A program made the translations under genes and the position numbers. Below the pieces are notes generated by a model. It was not told the DNA's origin, searched no databases, and was given only the letters and a program-made list of their open reading frames with translations. Positions 1 to 6,547 of a stretch of DNA of 7,691 bases are shown in pieces (positions within the stretch are counted from its first letter, which is position 1; each line of letters starts with the position of its first letter). The DNA lies in assembly GCA_945872225.1 (NCBI GenBank), contig CAMBZK010000048.1, positions 1 through 7,691 of the forward strand, given 5' to 3'. Origin of the DNA: a candidate division TM6 bacterium UASB124 (GTDB taxonomy: Bacteria; Babelota; Babeliae; Babelales; RVW-14).

Positions 1-43
1 AGAAATAAATAGCACACAGAAAAATAGTAACCTGTGGACTCGG

Positions 44-71
44 GGTATGAAGGAGTAAGCGCTTTCATACC
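44..71. repeat. small inverted repeat (8-bp stem, 12-nt loop)
   Basis: GGTATGAA at 44-51 is perfectly complementary to TTCATACC at 64-71, with a 12-nt loop that itself contains the palindrome AGCGCT. It lies in the gene-poor left end, about 150 bp beyond the stop of the secreted-protein gene on the minus strand. No T-run follows directly on either strand, so it is not a convincing terminator. It could be a weak hairpin, an operator-like site or chance. Confidence 0.35.
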
Positions 72-148
72 TCCAAAAATTTACTTGCCTGCTGGCATTT
101 CTGCAAAGCAATATTTCATATCAAGAAAATTACCCAATTTGTCCGGAG

Positions 149-205
149 ATCTGCCTAACCTCCCGCTCCTGCACGCGAGCACCAACAGGAAACGATGGCC
201 CCAAG
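149..205 (-). pseudogene. 57-bp relic duplicate of the priA 3' region
   Basis: These 57 bp match 749-805 inside the intact priA with five mismatches and no gaps (52/57). On the minus strand the relic still reads as PriA residues 607-625 (LGPSFPV..ARVQE.E.RQI), with three amino-acid changes and two silent ones. It has no start and no helicase domain, and similarity stops abruptly at both ends. The flanking bases at 49-148 do not resemble 649-748. It sits just past the stop of the secreted-protein gene, in a different frame from it. The match is seen directly; whether it came from a partial duplication or an imported diverged priA fragment is inference. The rest of 1-224 shows no gene I can support. 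Confidence 0.75.
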
Positions 206-224
206 GTGCCTGAGCTTAAATTGC

Positions 225-608
225 TCACTTCGACCTAGGAACCACCTTGAATTGCAGCCCCAAAGGTGGTGAATAGATCACGTTCCACATTTCATGATCA
301 AGAACACTAGTCAATTCTGCTACTTTTTCCTCACCGCTACCGTCAGGCTTGCGCATGGTACACACAAGATATGTTCCGTAGGCTGTAACCGAAATAGCTT
401 CGCGTTGAAAAAGAATCAGCTTTGATGATGCGTCAAAAATCTCGCGGCTTTCACCAACAAACAGATAGAGAGCGCTCATAGTCTGATTGCATATAGTAAT
501 GTCAGCACCACCTCCGCGTCTCATATCAACAAACGCCGCCGCAGACACATTTGACATGCTCGTCAAAAGTACAACCATACCCAACACAGCTAAAAAATAT
601 CGCTTCAT
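225..608 (-). CDS. small secreted protein of unknown function
   Basis: 127 residues, not recognised as any family. The N-terminus is a good Sec signal peptide: MKR, a hydrophobic stretch at about 4-17, then a polar region ending in VSAAA around residue 21-25, a plausible signal peptidase I site. The mature part (about 100 residues) has two cysteines (in TICNQ and LVCTM) that could form a disulphide, and alternating hydrophobic residues suggesting a beta-rich fold. There is no lipobox and no further membrane segment, so a periplasmic or exported location is expected. The ATG at 606-608 follows AAGGGAG with about 7 nt spacing. It lies 40 nt downstream of the priA stop on the same strand, so it could be co-transcribed with priA or use the weak promoter at 625-652. 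It is a real gene by its start signal and signal peptide, but its function is unknown. Confidence 0.75.
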   Translation of the reverse strand: MKRYFLAVLGMVVLLTSMSNVSAAAFVDMRRGGGADITICNQTMSALYLFVGESREIFDASSKLILFQREAISVTAYGTYLVCTMRKPDGSGEEKVAELTSVLDHEMWNVIYSPPLGLQFKVVPRSK

Positions 609-624
609 GCCAAAGCTCCCTTTT

Positions 625-652
625 GAGATAAAGAGTATCGACTAAGTATCAA
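625..652 (-). promoter_or_regulatory. possible weak promoter for the secreted-protein gene
   Basis: On the minus strand TTGATA (complement of 647-652) lies 16 nt upstream of TATCTC (complement of 625-630), just ahead of the ribosome binding site of the secreted-protein gene and overlapping the priA stop. The -35 is five of six to consensus and the -10 only three of six. Two copies of GATACT, 11 bp apart (complements of 645-650 and 634-639), fall in the same stretch, one helical turn apart, and could be a binding site. Weak evidence overall. Confidence 0.25.
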
Positions 653-2622
653 CAACTTACCACCAGATGCACCGCACTGGTAAGTTCTAACTGCTGAGCA
701 TACAGCAAAACTTGGTGAACCTGCTTGAATGAAGCCCCCTTGAGTGCAATCTGCCTAATCTCCTGCTCCTGCACCCGAGCAACAACAGGGAACGATGGCC
801 CCAAGACCGTAACACTAAGCGCCTGCTCTTCAACAAACCGTCGTATTGCCTCAGTAAGCTGATGCGCTTCAGCATCAATCGTCACGGCACAGGTGTGGCG
901 CAATTCAATACCAGCAAGCCTGATGTAAGGCGGATAGCCAGCGAGCTTTCTGACTGCAAGCTCGTCATTTGCAAAAGCAATATAGGCCTGCTCGTCAGCA
1001 TGATCAAACAACTGGTGGTCATGCATCATCTGCACAATAACCTCGCCTGCCTGCGATGCACGCCCGGCACGGCCAGCAACCTGGATCAGCTGCTGCAGGG
1101 TAATTTCAGCCGCGTTGTAGACCGGGAAATGCACATTCGCATCAGCCCACAGCACCCCAACAAGCGTAACACCAGGAAAGTGGTAGCCCTTGGTAATCGA
1201 CTGCGTACCAATTAAAATATCAATTTCACCGCGGTGCATCCGCTCTGCCGTCTCTTGCCAAACCTTCTTCTTTTTGGTCGAATCCAAATCAGCCCGCTCA
1301 ATGACGGCATTGGGGTAGAGCGTTTTAAACATGTGAACTACTTGCTGCGTACCAATCCCTTTTTTAAGCAACGCATCGCCCGTCGCCTTGCAACCAGTAC
1401 AAGCAAACGGTAGCGGACAAGCATAATCGCAGTAATGACACCTGAGCATTCCGGGTTCGTGGTAGGTCAAACTCACCGAGCAATTTTTGCAGGAGAAAAT
1501 AAAGCTACAATCGCGGCACTGTACAAAAAAACTGTAGCCACGGCGATTAATAAAAATAATCACCTGCTGCTTTTTGTGCAGCCGCTCAGCAACCCCCCGC
1601 TCAAGCTCTTTGCTAATCCAAAAATACTTGCCTTGCTGGCGCGACTTATCGGTCAGCACAACTTTTTTTAAGGAGGGAAACGCGCCACCAAAGCGCTTGG
1701 TAATCGAAAACAAGGGCCACCCATGAGCCTGCACATTGTACAAGGTCCCTAGCGAAGGTGTTGCAGAGCCAAGTACAATCGGAATCCCGTACTGCTGGGC
1801 TCGCCACAGAGCCATCTCTTTGGTGTTAATTTTTGGATGCTTTTTTTCAATAAACGACTGATCATGCTCTTCATCAATAACGATCAAGCCAAGGCGAGGG
1901 ATGGGCAACATCATCGGCAAATGCACTCCAACAACGAGCAACGGTTTGTCATGATGCAAGGCTTCCCAGAGCTGTTTTTTCATCTTTGGCGTTGAACCAG
2001 AATGAAACCCATAAATCGGTACCTGCGGAAACGCCTGCTTGAGCAAAAACTCAAAGCGCATAGCCAGCGATACTTCTGGCAAAAGCAGTACAGCACTTTT
2101 GCCCTGCAACCAAGCATGCATAATAAGTGCTTTATAAACCTCTGTTTTGCCTGACCCCGTAACCCCATGGATCACTACCGGATGAAATACCGGGGTATCG
2201 ACAAAAGGCTTAGTCGCATCAACAATTTTTAACTGCTCATCGGTAAGTATGACTTCTGGGCCAGCAGTCACCAGCTCAGCCAATGCAGGCGCAACCGTGT
2301 CAGCCGTACGCTCTTGCAAAAAATGGCGAATGCGTTGGTAAAAATAAAGCGGCTTTAAGCAGTAGAATGCGCTAATTTTCTCAATGTAGGCATTATATTT
2401 TTCATCACCAGGAAAGGTGGCCATGCTTGCCATATCGCGTATGGCAAACGTAACCCCTGCCGGAAGGTTATAAAAAATAGCGGTTACGAGCGCAGCTTCA
2501 ATGCGCTTTTGTAGCGGCACTTGGACCAAACTGCCTCGCAGCATAGCGGAAGCCAGCGGTGGCGGCACATGGTACCAAAGCGCACGCTCAAAGCCGTTAA
2601 GAAGAAGAACTTGGATGTACAT
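649..2622 (-). CDS. priA: primosomal protein N' (replication restart helicase PriA)
   Basis: 657-residue superfamily 2 helicase that reloads the replisome at stalled forks. The N-terminal 3'-DNA-binding domain spans about residues 1-105. The helicase has Walker A GVTGSGKT (153-160), DEEH (250-253), GSATPS (285-290), FINRRGY (357-363), GTQSITKG (472-479) and QVAGRAGR (514-521). The PriA zinc module is complete: C369, C372, C378, C381, C395, C398, C408, C411. It is shorter than the 732-residue E. coli protein. Some usually conserved stretches differ: GVHLP (232-236) where E. coli has GTRSA, and the segment just before QVAGRAGR. The C-terminus (VHLVVSC) lacks the usual DVDP-like ending. The ATG at 2620-2622 matches the family N-terminus and follows GGGAG by 9 nt. 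Its first 20 bases are repeated exactly in the acyltransferase gene, so this start probably once overlapped that gene. Confidence 0.97.
   Translation of the reverse strand: MYIQVLLLNGFERALWYHVPPPLASAMLRGSLVQVPLQKRIEAALVTAIFYNLPAGVTFAIRDMASMATFPGDEKYNAYIEKISAFYCLKPLYFYQRIRHFLQERTADTVAPALAELVTAGPEVILTDEQLKIVDATKPFVDTPVFHPVVIHGVTGSGKTEVYKALIMHAWLQGKSAVLLLPEVSLAMRFEFLLKQAFPQVPIYGFHSGSTPKMKKQLWEALHHDKPLLVVGVHLPMMLPIPRLGLIVIDEEHDQSFIEKKHPKINTKEMALWRAQQYGIPIVLGSATPSLGTLYNVQAHGWPLFSITKRFGGAFPSLKKVVLTDKSRQQGKYFWISKELERGVAERLHKKQQVIIFINRRGYSFFVQCRDCSFIFSCKNCSVSLTYHEPGMLRCHYCDYACPLPFACTGCKATGDALLKKGIGTQQVVHMFKTLYPNAVIERADLDSTKKKKVWQETAERMHRGEIDILIGTQSITKGYHFPGVTLVGVLWADANVHFPVYNAAEITLQQLIQVAGRAGRASQAGEVIVQMMHDHQLFDHADEQAYIAFANDELAVRKLAGYPPYIRLAGIELRHTCAVTIDAEAHQLTEAIRRFVEEQALSVTVLGPSFPVVARVQEQEIRQIALKGASFKQVHQVLLYAQQLELTSAVHLVVSC
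2603..2622 (+). repeat. 20-bp direct repeat, left copy (priA start)
   Basis: AGAAGAACTTGGATGTACAT, identical to 3185-3204 and in the same orientation. Here it is the complement of the priA start codon and the next 17 bases. A chance exact 20-mer repeat is very unlikely in a window this size (my rough uniform-base estimate is far below one in a thousand). Confidence 0.9.
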
Positions 2623-2678
2623 TAAGCTGAACTCCCAATGTTCTTTTTTATCGATCCTATAAATCTGTTCTGATCAAT

Positions 2679-2730
2679 CCCGCTCATCCTGAGCCTGTCG
2701 AAGGACGCCCCGACAGGGGTGGAAGAGCGG
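2679..2730 (+). repeat. inverted repeat, left arm
   Basis: 52 bp that is the reverse complement of 3044-3094, with 49 of 52 columns identical (two substitutions and one single-base gap). It contains the hairpin GCTCA-TCC-TGAGC and a CCCC-GACA-GGGG mini-hairpin. The core CTCATCCTGAGC followed by TGTCGAAGGA resembles, from memory, a palindromic repeat dispersed in intergenic regions of many bacterial phyla. The stop codon and last 14 codons of the GIY-YIG gene lie inside it. Confidence 0.92.
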
Positions 2731-3016
2731 TACCATATGATTTTGCAAATACACTGATATCAGACCAATTGCCGTTAATCAAGGCCAGCTTTTTTGCCTT
2801 GCTCCACCCCTTTACTTGTCGCTCTGCGCGAAAAGCATCGTTGCGCGCATGAAATATTTGCTGCCAAACTAACCTCACTGGTAACCGGCTGGCGGTGTAG
2901 CACTGGCGAAAAATGCCGGCATTATGCTCAGCAACACGCTTGCGAATATCATCAGAATGTCCAACGTACAGTGAACCGTCAGCACATTCGAGAATATAAA
3001 CTGAAAAATCAGGCAT
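2684..3016 (-). CDS. GIY-YIG nuclease domain protein (YhbQ/UPF0213-like)
   Basis: 110 residues from the ATG at 3014-3016. The GIY-YIG core is complete. With this start, VYI is residues 6-8 and YVG 17-19; the catalytic-type arginine lies in DDIRKR (22-27), the histidine in AEHN (29-32), and the glutamate E65 in AERQVKGW. The ending ...KKLALINGNW is typical of the small YhbQ/UPF0213 family, whose members are single-domain nucleases of poorly known role. Residues 97-110 (PLSGRPSTGSG and just before) and the stop are encoded by the left inverted repeat, so the tail is not family sequence. The frame is open back to a GTG at 3053-3055 inside the right repeat. I prefer the ATG because it fits the family N-terminus, although no clear Shine-Dalgarno precedes it. 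The gene fills the loop between the two repeat arms and may belong to a mobile unit. Confidence 0.88.
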   Translation of the reverse strand: MPDFSVYILECADGSLYVGHSDDIRKRVAEHNAGIFRQCYTASRLPVRLVWQQIFHARNDAFRAERQVKGWSKAKKLALINGNWSDISVFAKSYGTALPPLSGRPSTGSG

Positions 3017-3043
3017 AAAATACTTTAATCTTTGAACTAGTCC

Positions 3044-3094
3044 CCGCTTTTCCACCCCTTCGGGGCGTCCTTCGACAAGCTCAGGATGAGCGGG
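3044..3094 (-). repeat. inverted repeat, right arm
   Basis: 51 bp, complementary to 2679-2730. Its own mini-hairpin is CCCC-TTCG-GGGG, where the left arm has GACA in the loop. With 313 nt between the arms, a transcript through the region could form a roughly 50-bp stem with the GIY-YIG coding region in the loop. It lies 28 bp upstream of the chosen GIY-YIG start. Confidence 0.92.
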
Positions 3095-3178
3095 GGAGGT
3101 AATAATGCAACGCGCTATTCTATCATAAAAATACGTATAATAAGAACTTCAATGTACCGGAAGAGTGGGTCAATTAGC

Positions 3179-3787
3179 TTAGTTAGAAGAACTTGGATGT
3201 ACATATTCTGGCGTGTGCACGGTTACCTGGATGATACTGAAGGGGAGCGGAATTTTAAACTGATCCCAACTCTTAGAAAACGTTATTGAACGCTGTTGTT
3301 TGCATTCAACAAACACCAGCGGGATACTCATTTTTTCAGAAAAATAAGAAAGCCCAGGCTGCAATTTAAACGCAGGCCCACGCGAGCCATCGCCCACAAT
3401 GCACAACCGCTGCCGGCCTTTAAGCTCAGAAAGCGCCTGTCGAATAAGCGTAATCGGCTGTTTGAACGATGAGCCATAGAGCACATTGAACCCAAGTTTA
3501 TTACAAATAAAGCCCGCAAATTTGCCATCAGCGCTCGGGCTAACAATGCAAGAGCCCTGGCTTTTTAAGGTATGAAAAAAGAACATACCAGCAATAATTT
3601 GTTGGTGCCAAAAATAAAACACCCCATCCTGCTTAGTCAGTGGCTGCTTAACGCCAGGTGCATAAACCACCCGTAAGCGGTAGGTTGTAAACAGTAACCG
3701 AAGTATGCCGTAGACTATGTTTTTAGCCAAAAAACTAAAAAAGGTATTTGTTCTAATCGATCTATTGATAGCTTTTAACAGACGCAT
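3179..3787 (-). CDS. DUF374 / lysophospholipid acyltransferase-like protein
   Basis: 202 residues, close to the usual length for the DUF374 family, which is related to glycerolipid acyltransferases and found in Gram-negative envelope gene sets. Visible family motifs are FWHQQ (59-63, the WH pair of the H-x4-D-like site), SPSADGKFAG (83-92), YGSSFK (104-109), GDGSRGPAFKLQPG (132-145) and SWDQFKIPLPFS (173-184). There is a hydrophobic N-terminal stretch at about residues 16-34 but no cleavable signal, so an inner-membrane-associated enzyme on the cytoplasmic side is likely; the exact acyl acceptor is unknown. The start ATG at 3785-3787 follows AAGGA by 10 nt. The last codons (VHPSSSN, stop at 3179-3181) lie largely inside the 20-bp repeat shared with the priA start; the final Asn and stop come from the cassette side. 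It is divergent from the M16 gene. Confidence 0.88.
   Translation of the reverse strand: MRLLKAINRSIRTNTFFSFLAKNIVYGILRLLFTTYRLRVVYAPGVKQPLTKQDGVFYFWHQQIIAGMFFFHTLKSQGSCIVSPSADGKFAGFICNKLGFNVLYGSSFKQPITLIRQALSELKGRQRLCIVGDGSRGPAFKLQPGLSYFSEKMSIPLVFVECKQQRSITFSKSWDQFKIPLPFSIIQVTVHTPEYVHPSSSN
3185..3204 (+). repeat. 20-bp direct repeat, right copy (acyltransferase 3' end)
   Basis: Identical to 2603-2622. On the minus strand it encodes the YVHPSS part of the acyltransferase C-terminus, in a different frame from its use as the priA start. If this copy is joined to the sequence left of 2603, the acyltransferase frame continues TCT TCT TCT TAA and stops cleanly. Confidence 0.9.
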
Positions 3788-3865
3788 TGTGCATGTGTCC
3801 TTACAAAATATTTCATGTTAAACTACAACTTTTTTGTACTGCACGTTACCCGAAGGTTTCTGCTT

Positions 3866-6544
3866 ATGGCATCACCAACACCACGCTTTACCGTTTTTAA
3901 AAAAGTTCTTGCAAACGGCCTGACCATTTTAACACGGCCGGTAACGCACATCCCCCGCGTTGAAGCCCATTTATGGTACAACGTTGGCTCTAAAGATGAG
4001 GCGCACAACGAGCGCGGCATGGCGCATCTCATTGAACATATGCTCTTTAAAGGCACGCAGGATTTATCAGAGAGTGATATTAACCTGATTACCCAGAAAT
4101 TAACAGCAGATGCTAACGCTTTTACATCACAAGATTATACCTGCTACACATTTCGGCTGCCAAGTGATGTATGGCAAATAGCCCTCAGTATTTTTGCCGA
4201 CTGCATGCAAAATGCACGCTTTGACAAAGACATGCTTGCTTCAGAGCTTAAAGCCGTTATCGAAGAATTGCGCATGTACCGTGATGATTTCCAAGGCGCT
4301 TTGATCGAACGCATGATTGGTACGATATTTTCAGAGCATCCATACCACAACCCCATCATCGGCTACAAACAAGACCTCTGCGCGCTTGACCGTGATGCAC
4401 TCTATGCGTTTTATAAAAAACACTACCACCCTGGCAATGCAACACTCGTTGTTGTTGGGAATGTACAGCCAGAAGAGGTATTTGCCGCTGCAGAAAAATT
4501 CTTTGGCGCTATCCCCGCAAAGCCTAACTATAAACGCGCTGTGCACTATGTAAACGACGACATCACCAGCACAGCAACCACCCTGCTCCGGCCGGTGAGC
4601 AATACCTGGTTTACCTACTTGTTCAAAATTCCAGGCTTTGCAGAAGGCAAAAACCATCTTATTGATCTGACCAGTATTATCCTTGCTACTGGTAAAAGTT
4701 CACGACTCTACCAGCGCTTGGTCGATAAAGAGCAGATTGCCATTGAAGTTGATTGCACCGTTTACGACCTAAGCGATCGCGGCCTTTTGTGCATCGGCGT
4801 CTGGCCAGCACCAGATGTCATCCCAGAAATGATCGAAGAGGTGCTACTCGAAGAGCTCTCGCTTTTGGCAAGCAAACTAGTTGAAGACTGGGAGTTTGAA
4901 GCAGCACAAAAGCGCACGCAAATCGACCTGACCTCACTGCTTGAAAGTACCGAAAAACAGGCCTTTGTTATTGGTAACTCGTACGTCGTAAGCAACAATG
5001 AAAACTTTATTGATGACTACCTTGCTACCATTCAAAAAACAACCAAAAAAGAGATCAAAGAGTTTGCAGCAAGCTTCCTTGCTACCTCACTCATGCACAA
5101 GGGATATCTCCTGCCAATCGACGATGATGATGCCAAGCGCCTACAAGCACTTCATCAGGCATCAGACCAACTTGAAGAAGAAATTTTGGCAAAACATGTG
5201 CGCACCACACCAGTGGAGCCAGAGCGCGCGGCCCTGGCAATCCAAGCGCCAGCACGCGTGCCAAGCAAACACCCACAGCCTCAAATGTTCACCCTGCCAA
5301 ATGGCATAGAGGTCCTCTACCATCACAATTCACTGGTGCCACAAATTGTTGGGGTTCTCTGCCTGAAGGCAAACTACCTGCATGAAAACGAAGAGCAGGC
5401 CGGTACTTTTGGCATGATGATGCGCGTCATTACCGATGGCACAAAAGAGCACAACCCAGAAGCATTTGCCAAATTGCTTGAAGTCAAAGGCATTCATCTT
5501 GCCGCAGGAAGCGACAATATCGCCATCCGCTGCTTAAAAACAGACTTTGATGAGTCGCTTGATTTACTCGCCGGCATTCTACAAAACCCATCACTACGCC
5601 CCCATTCTATTGAAAAAATTCGCCAGCAGATGCTTAACGAAATCGACGAGCTATGGGACTCTCCCATGGATTATATCGACCAATTAGCACGCGAATTAAT
5701 CTACCAAGAGCATCAGTACCATAAAAATCCATCAGGCACCAAAGAGAGTGTTTCGGCCATCACGAAAGAGCTTTTGCAAAAATACTGCACCCAGTATTTA
5801 GCGCCAGACCAGGCCGTTTTCGTTATCGTCGGCGATCTTGAAGGTATTAACCTTGAACAGCTCATCACAAAAAAATTCGGTAGCTGGGAGGGCAAAAAAG
5901 TTCCCGACCTCACCTTTTTACCAATGCCAAGCTATGAACCACAAAACATCAAAATACCCCAGCAGCGCGAGCAAACCGTGCTTGGCTTTGTCGCGCCGTC
6001 CATTGCGCGGAGCCATCCTGATTACAACGCACTTGCGCTTTTAGACATTGTTGTCACCGGTGGTGCCGGTGGTAGTCCAGCATCGCGCCTCTTTGCTTTA
6101 AGGGAGAAAACAGGGCTGTTTTACATGATTGGAGGCTCACTTTTGTATGGAGCACACAAAGAGGCAGGCATACGATTTATCAAAACTATTGTAGCGCCAG
6201 AAAAAGCTGATCATGCTCAAAACCTGATCCTTGAAACCTTCGAACATGTCAGTCAACATGGTATCACTGCAGATGAGCTTGAAATGGCAAAAAACGTCTA
6301 TTTTGCCTCATCAGTAGAGCTTTTTGAAACAAACGCCCAAACAGCACAAACCTTTCTATTTCTCAAAAAGTTAAATTTAAATTTTAATTTATTTGACAAA
6401 CAGGGAGAAATTCTGGCTATACTAAAATTGGATCAAGTGAATAATGTAGCCCGGCAGTACTGTACAGGGGAGCAGATGAGCTTGATCAGCATAGGCAGAT
6501 CACTAAGTGATAAAGTGTCGGTAAAAAAAGGAAGAGTCCGTTAA
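3866..6544 (+). CDS. M16 family zinc metallopeptidase, two-domain
   Basis: 892 residues with two M16 halves. The N-terminal half carries the inverted zinc site HLIEH (H54, E57, H58) and the downstream EE pair (133-134) at about the expected 74-76 residue spacing, so it should be active. The C-terminal half begins near residue 471 (QPQMFTLPNGIEVLY), lacks HxxEH, and keeps the substrate-binding motif RLFALREKTGLFY (741-753). This is the architecture of bacterial pitrilysin-like processing or clearing peptidases, which degrade peptides in a clam-shell chamber. I chose the ATG at 3866, with GAAGG 9 nt upstream; an ATG at 3815 would add 17 residues but has no ribosome site. From the chosen start there is no signal peptide, so cytoplasmic location is likely but not certain. 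The 78-bp gap to the divergent acyltransferase gene must hold promoters for both, though I see none clearly. The histone-like gene follows 16 nt later. Confidence 0.94.
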   Translation: MASPTPRFTVFKKVLANGLTILTRPVTHIPRVEAHLWYNVGSKDEAHNERGMAHLIEHMLFKGTQDLSESDINLITQKLTADANAFTSQDYTCYTFRLPSDVWQIALSIFADCMQNARFDKDMLASELKAVIEELRMYRDDFQGALIERMIGTIFSEHPYHNPIIGYKQDLCALDRDALYAFYKKHYHPGNATLVVVGNVQPEEVFAAAEKFFGAIPAKPNYKRAVHYVNDDITSTATTLLRPVSNTWFTYLFKIPGFAEGKNHLIDLTSIILATGKSSRLYQRLVDKEQIAIEVDCTVYDLSDRGLLCIGVWPAPDVIPEMIEEVLLEELSLLASKLVEDWEFEAAQKRTQIDLTSLLESTEKQAFVIGNSYVVSNNENFIDDYLATIQKTTKKEIKEFAASFLATSLMHKGYLLPIDDDDAKRLQALHQASDQLEEEILAKHVRTTPVEPERAALAIQAPARVPSKHPQPQMFTLPNGIEVLYHHNSLVPQIVGVLCLKANYLHENEEQAGTFGMMMRVITDGTKEHNPEAFAKLLEVKGIHLAAGSDNIAIRCLKTDFDESLDLLAGILQNPSLRPHSIEKIRQQMLNEIDELWDSPMDYIDQLARELIYQEHQYHKNPSGTKESVSAITKELLQKYCTQYLAPDQAVFVIVGDLEGINLEQLITKKFGSWEGKKVPDLTFLPMPSYEPQNIKIPQQREQTVLGFVAPSIARSHPDYNALALLDIVVTGGAGGSPASRLFALREKTGLFYMIGGSLLYGAHKEAGIRFIKTIVAPEKADHAQNLILETFEHVSQHGITADELEMAKNVYFASSVELFETNAQTAQTFLFLKKLNLNFNLFDKQGEILAILKLDQVNNVARQYCTGEQMSLISIGRSLSDKVSVKKGRVR
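6393..6423 (+). promoter_or_regulatory. possible internal promoter for the histone-like gene
   Basis: TTGACA (6393-6398, perfect -35) and TATACT (6418-6423, five of six to the -10) are separated by 19 nt, slightly long. An almost pure A/T run at 6370-6394, like an UP element, lies directly upstream. It sits inside the 3' end of the M16 gene, about 140 nt before the histone-like start. It would let the small basic protein be made independently of the peptidase. The A/T run also encodes the LNLNFNLF stretch of the peptidase, so it could be coding bias only. Confidence 0.45.
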
Positions 6545-6547
6545 AAA

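Larger units (their letters stand above)
2603..3204. mobile_element. GIY-YIG cassette with inverted repeats and a 20-bp target-like duplication
   Basis: Layout from left to right: direct repeat 2603-2622, 56 bp, inverted repeat 2679-2730, GIY-YIG gene in the loop, inverted repeat 3044-3094, 90 bp, direct repeat 3185-3204. The block between the direct repeats is 562 bp. Its two ends, read inward, both carry TAAGCT followed a few bases later by CCCA, a short imperfect terminal similarity (2623-2628 at the left, complement of 3176-3181 at the right). Deleting one direct repeat and the block restores an acyltransferase-priA overlap with an intact acyltransferase stop. The repeats are seen directly; that this is an inserted element is inference. 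There is no transposase or reverse transcriptase. A 20-bp duplication is long for ordinary DDE transposition, so the mechanism is open. Confidence 0.6.

Noticed and set aside
1..68. Minus-strand open frame starting at an ATG (66-68) and leaving the left edge, reading MKALTPSYPESTGYYF and on
   Set aside because: Only 22 codons are visible, GGAGG is too close (1 nt) to the ATG to be a normal ribosome site, and I recognise no family. It could be a real gene start; the sequence to the left would decide.
72..96. Similarity of 72-96 to priA at 1617-1640 (a TCCAAAAAT..ACTTGCC..TGCTGGC pattern)
   Set aside because: Short, needs gaps, and is not collinear with the nearby 57-bp relic; chance is likely.
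862..1671. Plus-strand open frames inside priA (862-1215, 1435-1671)
   Set aside because: They lie opposite conserved PriA helicase and zinc-module codons, with no family pattern and no start signal.
3017..3055. GTG start at 3053-3055 for the GIY-YIG gene
   Set aside because: It would begin inside the right repeat arm and add 13 non-family residues; the ATG at 3014-3016 fits the usual start just before the VYI motif. Not fully excluded, since neither has a strong ribosome site.
3815..3865. Upstream ATG for the M16 gene, adding 17 residues
   Set aside because: No Shine-Dalgarno before 3815, the extra residues are not a good signal peptide, and the ATG at 3866 has GAAGG at proper spacing and fits the family N-terminus.
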